This document shows, piece by piece, positions 20,486 to 29,840 of a stretch of 64,000 nt of DNA (the stretch's first letter is position 1; each line of letters starts with the position of its first letter). Position numbers and translations under genes: made by a program. The notes beneath the pieces were generated by a model that made no database searches, was not told where the DNA came from, and saw nothing but the letters and a program-made list of their open reading frames with translations. Origin of the DNA: Neofusicoccum parvum (Eukaryota > Ascomycota > Dothideomycetes > Botryosphaeriales > Botryosphaeriaceae); NCBI GenBank assembly GCA_020912385.1, contig CP087217.1, positions 186,001 through 250,000 on the forward strand. Direction: 5' to 3'.

Positions 20486-21480
20486 ATGGCAAACAACCAG
20501 TAAGCACCACCTCCAGCACTTCCCTCTATCTATGGAAAGAATAACCATTACACAGACACCACGCAGATCTTCCAAGACCTCCTCTGGAGCTTACAACGCT
20601 GGAATCAAGAAGCAGGACAAGAAGAAGTTCAAGAAGAAGCAGAGGGCTCAGCAGCTGGGCAGGGACGCGCTGCTCTACGAGGGCGAGGGCTTCGGCGCCA
20701 AGAATCACCACCGCGGTGATATGGCCGACCTGGGCTTCGACGTCGTCAAGCACAACGAGGACGAGGCGATCGCGGAGGCGATGAGGGTGCACAGGCAGCC
20801 CCCCGACGACAACGAGCTCGTGGTCTTCACCGACGGTAGCGGGTGCATCGTCCCCGGTGCTGCCGGGGGAGCAGCCGCGGTGCGAGTCAAGTCGGCGGAG
20901 CGGCCGGGCGCTACTTCTGGCTCGGTGCAGACGGGCTACGGGGTCGACGTCGTGCGGTCCGAGTCGGTTACCACGGACATGCGCCCCGCCGACTGCGCCA
21001 ACACGAGCAAGAAGCTGGAGTCGCAAGAGGTTGAGCTGTAAGTTGCCGCCGTGCTGACTGTGCCCCGACGCACCCTACACTTACCTTTGTCGCAGATGGG
21101 CCATTCTTCTGGCCTTCCGGTACGCTGTCCACACGGCGGACTTGTGTGTGAAAAATGGCACCACTTTGCGTAGCCTGAAGATATTCTCGGATAACTTCTG
21201 GGCGATGGACTTGGTGCGCCGCTACCGCGAGGGTGATTCCAAGTGGAAGGGCCACATTTACGAGTTTCTCCTTCGGGAGATACTGGAGCACGCCAAGGTG
21301 ATGAAGGGGCACTTTATATATGTCAAGATTGCCTGGGCGCCTGGTCACAAGCATGTCCCAGGCAATGAGGTAGCAGACTTGGTTGCGGGCCGCAAGGCTC
21401 ACTATCAGAACTGGTCCGCCAGCGAGATAGCCCAACGCTGCCCAGACTTGACCCCAAACGAAAGGCTCCCCGTCATCTGA
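20486..21480 (+). CDS. RNase H-fold protein B with Lys-rich N-terminus
   Basis: Exons 20486-20499, 20567-21037 and 21096-21480 join to 870 nt or 289 residues. The 14-nt first exon (MANN plus CA) is joined at GCAG before ATCTTCC to keep frame. Residues 7-36 are Lys-rich (KKQDKKKFKKKQRAQQ), a likely nuclear or nucleic-acid-binding tail. The RNase H core follows: VVFTDGSG (Asp94), QEVELWAILLAF (Glu161), LKIFSDNFWAM (Asp194) and APGHKHVPGNEVAD (His246, Asp256). The full acidic set suggests an active nuclease. The segment LGFDVVKHNEDEA just before the core matches LGFELTTRKNAD in gene C, so the similarity extends beyond the catalytic domain. It is longer than a bare bacterial RNase HI (about 155 residues) and lacks a recognisable hybrid-binding domain of eukaryotic RNase H1. 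Confidence 0.85.
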
Positions 21481-21735
21481 AGCGGATCACAGCGATGACC
21501 CTCTTGCGACAACAGCACCCTCATCGCCAATGACCTTTCTCTCGCCAGCCAGATGCGGGTGGCTCCCAATGGCGTCGGACGCTTGACAAGACCTCTTCCT
21601 TCCGACACACGCTGAGCTCATGAGTTGCTCCCTTGTTATTCGCGAACCGACACTTGCTTCTGTTCTCTTACCTCCGGCGCTGCGGATTGGTGCCTACTTG
21701 ATCTGGAAAGACGTCACACTTGAGACTCTGAGAGG

Positions 21736-21827
21736 GGACGGGGATTCCCACATACAAATCCCGGTGCAGGAAGCGGTACAAGGACGGGGATTCCTACATA
21801 TAAATCCCGGTGCAGGAAGCGGTACAA
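21736..21827 (+). repeat. Two tandem 46-bp GGGAT elements (copies 2 and 3)
   Basis: Direct repeat units at 21736-21781 and 21782-21827 are near-identical. Each starts ggacggggattcc, has an aaatcccggtgcagg middle and ends gaagcggtacaa. Within each unit GGGATT and AATCCC are complementary and could form a 6-bp stem. Confidence 0.92.
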
Positions 21828-22571
21828 TGGTCAGAGATGACCCATATTCCGGTGGCGGCTGGAACTGGCTGTCCTCTTTTCAAGAGGAGAGCCTACATTG
21901 AACGGCGTCAATGACAACGAGGCCTGGGCGTACTTATCCCAGTATCTCTGTCAATGGCGCAACATACATACATCAGTGCAACATTCTCGTTGCTCAATAT
22001 TGCACTTGGGGGCGTATCATATGGCAATCTGGGTCACCTGAGCTGCTCAGGACTGCACCCAATGGCATACCATTCTTTTCATCGATCTTCCTGCTACACG
22101 CTGGAACTCGAGGAAGAGACTCCATGCCATAGATCCAAGCGATGGATGGCTGGAAGGGCACTCGATTGTTGGATAAGTCACAAAAACCTGTAAACATCAC
22201 GAGTAAAACCAGTATGTAGCACAGCTCAACTGAATAGGCTTGGAAGTTGGTAGTACAGGGACTGGGATGATGTACACTACTCAGCTTATAGCATTGACAA
22301 TAGATGACTTTCGTATCTCACTACCACGTAATTCCCCGCTCGAACGTGCCAATACCGAGGACTCAAAGAGCCTTTCGGGGGGCTCACTCCATGCTCAGTT
22401 GAGGCATTCATCTAAATCAATGGTTGGAAGGCACTGCGTAGAGCTCATCCGAATGAATGCTTCAAACTCTCATGCCTGAAAGGGTATTGGTTTTTGCCGT
22501 ACTGCTGTAAAATCCGATCCTGAGAGCCGCTTGACTTTTGCAAATGTCTGCATGATCTGCCTACTACGCTC

Positions 22572-22577
22572 TATATA
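22572..22577 (+). promoter_or_regulatory. TATA-like box upstream of RNase H gene C
   Basis: The sequence TATATA lies 383 bp upstream of the ATG at 22960, comparable to the arrangement before gene A. Confidence 0.4.
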
Positions 22578-22959
22578 GGAGAAGAGCCAACTGAACCTTC
22601 ATTGCAATTCCGTACAGCGCAATGAAAAGCGGCTGTGATGTCTGCAAGAGCTTTCACCAGGCATATGAAATTGCCGCGTACGAGCACTGCTCAAATGAGA
22701 CGCTCCCCCGCTCTATCGCAGTCTCGCAGTCCGAATTCGACAGCTGGCGGCGGCGGTCAAGGCGGTCAACAGCGCAGCAGCGTAGCGGAAATGCAGTGCG
22801 GCAGAAAAATGAAGTTCCTGCGCCTGCCATAACCAGAAGGCACACCTGCGGTTGCGAAGGCAACGCCAAGCGAAGGTGTTTATACCCGCCGCCACCCCAC
22901 CGTTCTCCGTTCCTTTTCCCTCTTCCTCAAACACTTCAGTCCCTGGTCAATCTGACAGC

Positions 22960-23873
22960 ATGTCGTTTGAGCAGTCTCAGTAAGTTCTCCCTCCCCATCG
23001 CGGCTCGAACCAGATAACACCTACCACAGCCAGACGTCTCTCAAGCGCCGTCGCGGCAGCGACAGCCCCCCGCCGGCGGAGCGGGCGCCCAAGAAGAGGC
23101 CCGGCAAGAAGGCCCGTTCGGAGCTGAGCCCGGAAGAGGACTGGGCAGGAGACTGGATCCACAAGCTCGGCTTCGAGCTGACGACCCGGAAGAACGCAGA
23201 CCACCCGAACGCGCTCGCGTGGCAGCACCTGTCCAGCCCGGAGGCGGGCCGGCTCGACCTCTTCACCGACGGCTCGGGCTACAACCGGGCCACCGGGGTC
23301 GCGGGTTGGGCGGTCGTCCGGGCGGACGGGCAGAAGCGGGAGCTCGTCCACTTCCGGTCCGGGACCTTCGCCAAGGCGGATCGTCCCGCGGGCGCGAAGC
23401 CGGGCAACGTCAGCCCTTTTGAGGCCGAGTTCATGGCCGTGGTGGGCGGCCTAGAGCATGTGTGCGAGCAGGTGGTCGCGCTGCGGTCGGAGGGGCGGCC
23501 GGCGTGGACCCACGTCGTCATCTTCTCCGACTCGCCCAGCATCCTGGGGAGCATCGGACGTTACAACGAGAAAACCCACCGTACCATGGACACCATGCAC
23601 GGCGAGTGGCTCAACGTCAGGCTCCTCCGTGTGGGCGAGCGGCTGAGGGACCTGGGTGTGCACTGCAAGCTCTGCTTCGTCAAGGGCCACCGCGACGTTC
23701 CGGGAAATGAGGCTGCCGACCGCGTTGCGAAAGCACAGGCGGGCTACAGGACCTGGGATGAGATCGCGGCCATGAAGTTCGAGAGGCAGGGCTACGGTTC
23801 TATCAAGGACCTCCCCTTCCCCACGGCTTCCTCAGTCGCCCCGCCGGAGGAGACCGCGAGCTCTTCAGGATGA
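22960..23873 (+). CDS. RNase H-fold protein C with bipartite nuclear-type signal
   Basis: Exons 22960-22979 and 23030-23873 join to 864 nt or 287 residues. The 20-nt first exon encodes MSFEQS plus CA; the 50-nt intron has GTAAGT and CCACAG. Residues 12-36 form a bipartite basic signal (KRRRG, then KKRPGKKAR). The RNase H core is complete: LFTDGSGYN (Asp87), PFEAEFMAVVGGLEH (Glu140), VIFSDSPSILG (Asp174) and KGHRDVPGNEAAD (His227, Asp237). An insertion between strands (residues 110-135) includes a Gly/Ala-rich loop. It ends with a flexible Ser/Pro tail. Its coding sequence is much more GC-rich than the surrounding spacer. It is a paralogue of A and B, in the same orientation. A role on RNA:DNA hybrids in the nucleus is inferred from fold and signal. 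Confidence 0.87.
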
Positions 23874-24036
23874 CGGCCTTCGCACACGGCCTTGCTGTCA
23901 CGCATGGTCTGAGTTCTTCTTCCGTCTCCGATGACCCCACGACTCTTCCTCTCTTCTTGGTGCACTCCGCTACGAGAGATTGATTACTTCTTTTGGTCAG
24001 TTGCTTCCCTTATTCCTTGCTTTTTTGCTTCTGCAT

Positions 24037-24272
24037 TGTTTTCTTGCTCTGCTTTCTGCTTTCTTGCTCTATTTTCTGCTCTCTTGCTCTGCTTTCTGCT
24101 TTTTGCTTCTGTATTGCTTTCTTGCTCTGCATTGGTTTCTTGCTCTGCTTTCTTGCTCTGCTTTCTTGCTCTGCTTTCTTGCTCTGCTTTCTTGCTCTGC
24201 TTTCTTGCTCTGCTTTCTTGCTCTGCTTTCTTGCTCTGCTTTCTTGCTCTGCTTTCTGCTTCCTTGCTCTGC
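24037..24272 (+). repeat. 13-bp minisatellite
   Basis: Nine perfect tandem copies of tttcttgctctgc occupy 24136-24252, flanked by degenerate units on both sides. All three plus-strand frames are open through it, giving false Leu/Cys/Phe-rich proteins. Confidence 0.93.
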
Positions 24273-24349
24273 GTTCTACCCGCACCCTCCTAATTTATAA
24301 TGGTAATGAATAATAACCACGGTCTTTTCGCAGGAAGTCCGCAGGGTCA

Positions 24350-24526
24350 GGGATGCCCTTAGATCCCGGTGGTGGTTGGTCATGGTCAGGGATACCACAA
24401 TCCCGGTGGCCTTCTTCTCTTCATTCGGTCAGTATTGCGTTCCCAGCTTGCATTCCCGGCTTGGCTTCTTTCTCTTCTAATGGCTTTAGCACAAGAAGGG
24501 CCGGGGATGCCCGCAAATCCCGGTGG
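24350..24526 (+). repeat. Three GGGAT elements (copies 4-6)
   Basis: Copies at 24350-24372, 24389-24409 and 24503-24526 each read GGGAT, one base, CC, a short spacer, then ATCCCGGTGG. They match the element found between the RNase H genes. Confidence 0.85.
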
Positions 24527-25310
24527 TGGATGGTATGGTGGAGTGGGTTATCTGGTTGGAGGGGGGTTGGAGGGAGGAGCGTTGCTTTCTTGTTTTTTTT
24601 TTTCTTTTCCTTCAGTAAAATGCGGTAGGGTCCTCGAGGCCTGGGAAGTTCATCTCAGGACTTGATAGAAGCCGCGACATACCCTTCGACATAGACAGAT
24701 CCACTTTGAGGGCTTTCTATAGACAAATGGCATACTCAGTTCTCGACTTGAAGCTCAACAGTGTTGTAAGCTCGCCGCGGGCTTCAAACCGCAGTCCTGG
24801 CAACTGCGGAGGGTGGACATGCTCAGGAAGAGGGCGGGGGAGTTGTGGCCGTCAAGAGGCGGGGCTGGCGTGGTGGTGTTGATGAGGTCTGAATAGGGCT
24901 TCTCCGAGGTCGGCCTGTGCGCGGGGCGCGACTCCACCGCGAGCTCGCGCATCGCCGCCATTGACGCTGACACCGACCATCTCCGCCATTGACGCGCCGA
25001 ACGTCCAGATACTCGCGCCCGGAGAGCAGCAGCGCCTCGCCGAGCCCTCAAATACTCGCCCTGCTGCCGCCCGCGCGCGACCGCCGCCTTCACACCAGCC
25101 CCCCGTCCCTCGGCAGTTTGCGCGCTTCTCCAACGTCATTTACCGTCACCGCGTCACCCCGCATCGCGCCGTGCAGCTTGCAGCCCGCCGAATCAGCGGC
25201 CACAGAGCTCCGTGAGAGCTCCGTCAGCCGAGCTCCAACTCTCTAATCACGCCCCGCGCGATTTCAAAGCTGCCGCCACCTCCCCGCACTCTACACAGTA
25301 CATAGCCACC

Positions 25311-26968
25311 ATGAGGCCCATCCTCGCCCTGGCCGCACGATCAGCAGTCCGCTCCCGCTTCCATCCCGTCTCGTTTCCCGTCCTCCGCTCCAGAACATTC
25401 GCAATGGGCCACAACATTCCTCCGGTAAGCCGCCGCACGCGCGAACGACACCGTGCTGGGCCATTGACTGACGCGCCGGCCCGCAACAGCTCAGCGACAA
25501 GTCGCTTCTCAAGGACAAGTCCTACGTCAATGGCGAGTGGGTCGGCGCAGCATCGGGCAAGACCTTCGAGGTCACCGACCCCTCGACCGGCGCCGTCATT
25601 GGAACACAGCCCGAGATGGACGCTGCAGACACCCAGAAAGCCATCGACGCCGCCGCTGCCGCTCTCCCCGCCTTCCGCAAGCTCACCGGCCGCGAGCGCG
25701 CACGCCTGCTGCGCAAATGGTACGACCTGATGATCGAGAACGCCGACGACATCGCAAAGCTCATAACGTGGGAGAACGGAAAGCCTTTCGCGGACGCGAA
25801 GGGCGAGGTTGCCTATGCCGCCAACTTCTTCGAGTGGTTTTCTGAGGAGGCGCCGCGCGTGTACGGCACCACCATTCCTGCCACCGTCGCCGGCAACCGC
25901 GTCTTCACCGTCAAGGAGCCGGTCGGCGTGTGCGGCCTGATCACGCCCTGGAACTTCCCCGCCGCCATGATCACGCGCAAGATCGGCCCCGCGCTCGCCG
26001 CCGGCTGCACCGTCGTCGCCAAGTCTCCCGGCGAGACGCCCCTCACGGCCGCCGCCCTCGCCGAGCTCGCCCACCGCGCCGGCATCCCCAAGGGCGTCGT
26101 CAACTTCGTCACCGCGCTGGACAACACGCCCCAGGTCGGCGAGCTCCTCACCACCTCGCCCATCGTCAAGAAGGTCTCCTTCACCGGCAGCACCAACGTC
26201 GGCAAGCTCCTCATGAAGCAGTCCAGCAGCACGCTCAAGAAGCTCTCCTTCGAGCTCGGCGGCAACGCGCCCTTCATCGTCTTCGACGACGCCGACCTAG
26301 ACGTCGCCGTGGCCGGCGCCATCGCCAGCAAGTTCCGCAGCTCGGGCCAGACGTGCGTGTGCGCCAACCGCATCTTCGTGCAGCGCGGTATCTACGACCG
26401 ATTCGCGGCCGCGTTCGCCGAGAAGGTCAAGGGCTTCACCGTCGGCCGCGGCTTCGAGGACGGCACGACGCACGGGCCGGTGATCCACGCGCGCGCAGCG
26501 GCCAAGGTCGAGCAGCACGTGCGGGACGCGGTCAGCCAGGGCGCGACGGTGCTGGTGGGCGGGCAGCGGCTGCCGGACCTGGGCGACACGTTCTTCCAGC
26601 CGACGGTGCTGCGCGACATGACGCCCGCCATGCAGCTGGCGCACGAGGAGACGTTTGGGCCTGTCGCCGGGCTTTTCCCGTTCGAAGACGAGGCCCACGT
26701 CGTCGAGCTGGCGAACAGGACCGAGGTCGGCCTGGCCGGCTACTTCTTCAGCAGGGACGTGCAGCGCTGCTTCCGCGTCGCCGAGGCGCTGGAGGTCGGC
26801 ATGGTCGGCGTCAACACCGGGCTGATCTCCGACCCGGCGAGCCCGTTCGGTGGCGTCAAGGAGAGCGGGTTCGGGCGCGAGGGGAGCCTGCTGGGCATCG
26901 AGGAGTACGTGACGACGAAGACGGTGACGTTTGGGGGGATGGGCGGGCCGTTGCAGGGGTCGTCGTAA
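25311..26968 (+). CDS. UGA2: Succinate-semialdehyde dehydrogenase, mitochondrial
   Basis: Oxidises succinate semialdehyde to succinate (EC 1.5.1.16-type chemistry is not implied; the enzyme class is 1.2.1.16/24), the last step of the GABA shunt. Exons 25311-25424 and 25490-26968 join to 530 residues. Residues 1-31 (Arg, Ala and Ser-rich, no acidic residues) look like a mitochondrial presequence; a second in-frame ATG (MGHNIPP) at residue 32 would give a shorter cytosolic form. Visible motifs: PWNFP at 191-195, FTGST at 269-273, catalytic Glu293 in SFELGGNAPF, catalytic Cys327 in SSGQTCVCANR, with a second Cys two residues later as in regulated SSADHs. Length matches the family. The substrate is inferred from the TCVCANR and SPFGGVKESGFGREG signatures. 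Confidence 0.93.
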
Positions 26969-27600
26969 ACTGATTGACGGTTTGGGTTGTGATGAGTGGC
27001 TGGCTGGAAGATTGATGGATGTTGACGGGTTATGACATGAAGTTATCAAAGTCTGGATGGATGGGTTAACGGTTGCAGGGAAAAAAGAAAATGGCAAAGA
27101 TAGTTAGCAGTCACGTACCGATGAGACGCTGGCGGTCAAGCGTCGGATGAAAAACATTTTGGAAAGTTCAGTAAGCCTGCCTTGATGCTGTGTGACGTCG
27201 AGTGCTTGGTGCAAGCAAGCCGCGATGTCTTTGGGCCCGTGGCAGATCCCAGCTTCCTGATCTAGTCGAATCAAGGCCGTGAGATACGCAAGGTGGCGAT
27301 AGTGTGGTGCGACAAAAATTCAAAGACACTCCAGGTAGCAAATCATTTTTTTCTAAGGCAGCGGGTGGAAGGAGGTATTCATCAGGGATTATTGGTGGTA
27401 GAACCCCTGTTTTCTCCACACTGGTTGCATGCAACTGCACGTATGCGCCGAGCTCTCGATTGGGCCGATGCTTTGTGCCGAGCAATCCGAACCTTGCCAG
27501 CTCGGATGACAAGGCGAGTAATCCAGCACTGTCCCGCACGCGGCTTAAGGAGCAGCTTTCAGCGTGATGCCGCTAGGCTTCAACTTTCCACGCTGCATTA
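26969..27600. other. Gene-free stretch downstream of UGA2
   Basis: No gene is recognised. An ATG at 27567 (MPLGFNFPRC) may belong to the degraded gene that follows. Confidence 0.45.
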
Positions 27601-28457
27601 CCACTGAGTATATTTGGAGGGCAGGCGAGACCTTGGGACTTGAGCAGAGAAACTAACTGTTTACAGGGAAGGACAAAGCATTCTGGCACAACAAAACATT
27701 GAAATCCGCAACCCCGTCATAGATTTGACAAAGCAACAGGCGGATCAGTTCACCTCCACAATCAGTGCATTTAGAGAGGTGGGACTCAAGATTGAGGATA
27801 AGGTTGCTACCGAGACCAGTTCTTTGGCTCATCAAATCTCGTGAGTTTCAGTCTTGGATGATTATTTCTTACGAAGGTAGAAGTGCTGAACTCATCAAGC
27901 TCATCCTCAAAGTCTTCAATACAACACCACGAGAGCGCTCAAGCAATGATTACATCTAAATTCAACGGGTTGCCAACCGTTGGCACTCCTTTGACAGATG
28001 CGCTTACCAGCTTTCAGTCATTCCTTGAGAATGATATGTAGCAACTAGCGAGATCATTACATCAAGATTTAAGGCGGCTCCAACCATCAAAAAGCTCTAT
28101 CAAGAATGATGAGTGTCAAAATGCCATACGGGAACAGGCGTCCACAGACGAAAGACTTTGCAGGAGACAGAGTCTTGCCCTGCTTCGGCAGTCAATTTCG
28201 TCTCATGCAGAAAAAAAGCCCATCTGTTCTATAATACAGCCCATGACGAAGATAACAACGTCTCGGAAGACTCGTCGGATTTATCACAGCGAAATGATGC
28301 ACCAAAATCAGCGGATAGTGGAGGAAGTAAGTCAACATCCTATGGCAACTCTTATGATGATATTTGGGCTTGCTGCCAGTGTACCGGGGCAAACCTTTTC
28401 GCCCATGCTCCGGATCATTATCTAGTACGCGGACACCATTACTGTGGTAATAGCTAA
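27601..28457 (+). pseudogene. Degraded gene, possibly the N-terminal part of a fungal STAND/ankyrin-type protein
   Basis: The block is AT-richer than its neighbours and holds protein-like frames broken by stops. After a good branch site and acceptor (CTAACTGTTTACAG at 27653-27666) it reads QSILAQQNIEIRNPVIDL and QFTSTISAFREVGLKIEDK. A later frame reads HHESAQAMITSKFNGLP and, after a TAG near 28038, RSLHQDLRRLQPSKSSIK. Past a possible donor near 28328, a last frame has a Cys-rich end (DDIWACCQCTGANLF, HHYCGNS). Such helical segments followed by a Cys-rich module occur in fungal NLR-like and ankyrin proteins, but the match is only by eye. Undetected introns could explain some breaks. Confidence 0.35.
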
Positions 28458-28764
28458 GTCTTCTGAGCCCCAGCGGTGCCCCCAAGCTGATGATGGGGAT
28501 GAATGGAAAGGAATGCAATAAATCCGAAGACACTTTACCACAACTTCATTAACTCCAACGTTTCACATTCGTACTATTACAAAACCCAACATACTAAACT
28601 GGCCTCCTCAGAACGTAAGGATACTACTACAGAACTTGCAAAGAGCGTATATCTTCCCCAGCATCTTCCCGAGACGCTCCATCCCGTCACCATCTTCAAC
28701 TCACCCCATCCATCCGCCTTCCTCGCTGCTGGAGGCCAATGTTGTTGGCTTGCTGCTACACACT
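28458..28764. other. Gene-free stretch
   Basis: This is 3' flanking sequence of the Gly/Asp-rich gene on the minus strand. I see nothing else. Confidence 0.45.
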
Positions 28765-29354
28765 TCAAGCAAACCAGCCAACAGCCTCCTCGCGTTTGAA
28801 CAGCTTCGCAGAATCAGCCGGGGGCGCGCGTCCACCAGCACCTCCATTCCTGCCACCAGCACGTCCCCTACCACCATTGCGGCCACGACCACGACCACGT
28901 CCACGACCACGTCCGCGTCCACCTTCACGGCCCATACCACGATGGCCGCGATGGTCCTGGCGCTTCACATGGTGATGCTCACCACCACCAGTGCCACCGC
29001 CCCCGCCCGCTGTCGTCGATGGATCCTCATCCTCATCCTCATCCTCCTCTTCATCCTCTCCACCACCCCCACCAGCCCCGCCAAGCCCCCCACCGCCAAA
29101 CCCGCCACTCCCGCCATCCTCGCTCAACGACGACAGCGAGCTCAGGCTCGACGGATCCGTCTCACCCTGCTGGCTCGGATCGAACTGCTGCGTGCTCTCC
29201 TCATCCTCCTCGTCGTCGCCGCCGTCTCCACCCCCGCCGCCAGAGCCGTGGCCCTCGTGCCTCCGCGCCTTGCCGCCGCCGCCGCCTCCACCGCCGCCGC
29301 CAGCCCCGCCTCCGCTGACGGACCCGGCAAGCGCGAAACTGCCGCCGCCACCAC

Positions 29355-29387
<33 letters not shown>

Positions 29388-29691
29388 TGTTGGTGGAGGC
29401 GGGTTGGACGGACTCGTCCTCGTCGTCGTCCTCGTCGTCCTCGTCGTCGAAGAGGTCGTCGTCGTCGTCGTCGTCGTCGGAGCTGGGGCGCCTGGCCCGG
29501 AGCGCGCGGGCACGCGGCTGGGCGCCGCCGTCGCCGTCGAGGTCGAGGTCGAGGTCGTCGAGGGCGCTGGACGGGTCGGTTGAGATCATGCGGGGGGCGA
29601 GGGCGCGGTTGTCAGCGGGCAGGTTGGCGAGGGCGGCGGCGGAGACGGAGCCGGTGAGGAGGAGGGAGAGGAGGAGGGGTTGGATGTGCAT
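28765..29691 (-). CDS. Secreted Gly/Asp-rich low-complexity protein
   Basis: Intronless frame of 308 residues. MHIQPLLLSLLLTGSVSAAA is a clear signal peptide. The mature part alternates acidic runs (about residues 70-90 and near 150 and 220, mostly Asp and Glu) with long Gly runs, then a short His-rich segment and an Arg-Gly tract (RGRGRGRGRGRNGG). Lys-Arg sites (VKRQDH, FKREE) could be cut by a Kex2-type protease. A TATA box (29835-29840) lies 145 bp upstream. The family is unknown; composition resembles the secreted protein at 45407-46516. Antisense frames of 240 and 315 residues over this gene are shadows of the repeats. Coding status is supported by the signal peptide, promoter and clean frame, but not by homology. 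Confidence 0.65.
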
Positions 29692-29834
29692 GTTGAAGGG
29701 GTTTTCTTCGTAAAGACTGTGGGCTGTTTGGGTAAAGAGAGTGTGTGTATGTTGGAACTCTGGTCGGATGGAGGAGCTGAGTCCTGCTCGTTGGGGAGTT
29801 GGAGGCTTCGGTGACGGGCGGCTCGCTGCGTGTA

Positions 29835-29840
29835 CTTATA
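29835..29840 (-). promoter_or_regulatory. TATA box of the Gly/Asp-rich protein gene
   Basis: The minus strand reads TATAAG 145 bp upstream of the start codon at 29691. Confidence 0.5.

Larger units (their letters stand above)
21481..22959. other. Spacer between RNase H genes B and C
   Basis: No gene is seen. It has two tandem 46-bp GGGAT elements (21736-21827) and segments colinear with the A-B spacer (21999, 22034, 22087). A TATA-like site for gene C lies at 22572-22577. Confidence 0.6.
23874..25310. other. Gene-free stretch with minisatellite and GGGAT elements
   Basis: Downstream of RNase H gene C this holds the 13-bp minisatellite, three further GGGAT elements, and the promoter region of the aldehyde dehydrogenase gene. 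Open frames over the minisatellite are repeat artefacts. Confidence 0.6.

Noticed and set aside
23931..24313. Leu/Cys/Phe-rich frames of 106-120 codons
   Set aside because: All three frames are open through a 13-bp minisatellite; not a membrane protein.
21736..24526. CRISPR-like or LTR interpretation of the GGGAT repeats
   Set aside because: Spacing is irregular, units are tandem or scattered, there are no Cas genes, the genome is eukaryotic, and no flanking target-site duplications or LTR ends were seen.
25247..27097. Long antisense and alternative frames over the SSADH gene
   Set aside because: These are Arg/Ala/Gly-rich shadows of a GC-rich gene with clear ALDH motifs on the plus strand.
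28636..29713. Plus-strand frames of 315 and 240 codons over the Gly/Asp-rich gene
   Set aside because: Pro/Ser/Thr/Val runs are the complement of Gly/Asp codons. The minus frame has a signal peptide and TATA box.
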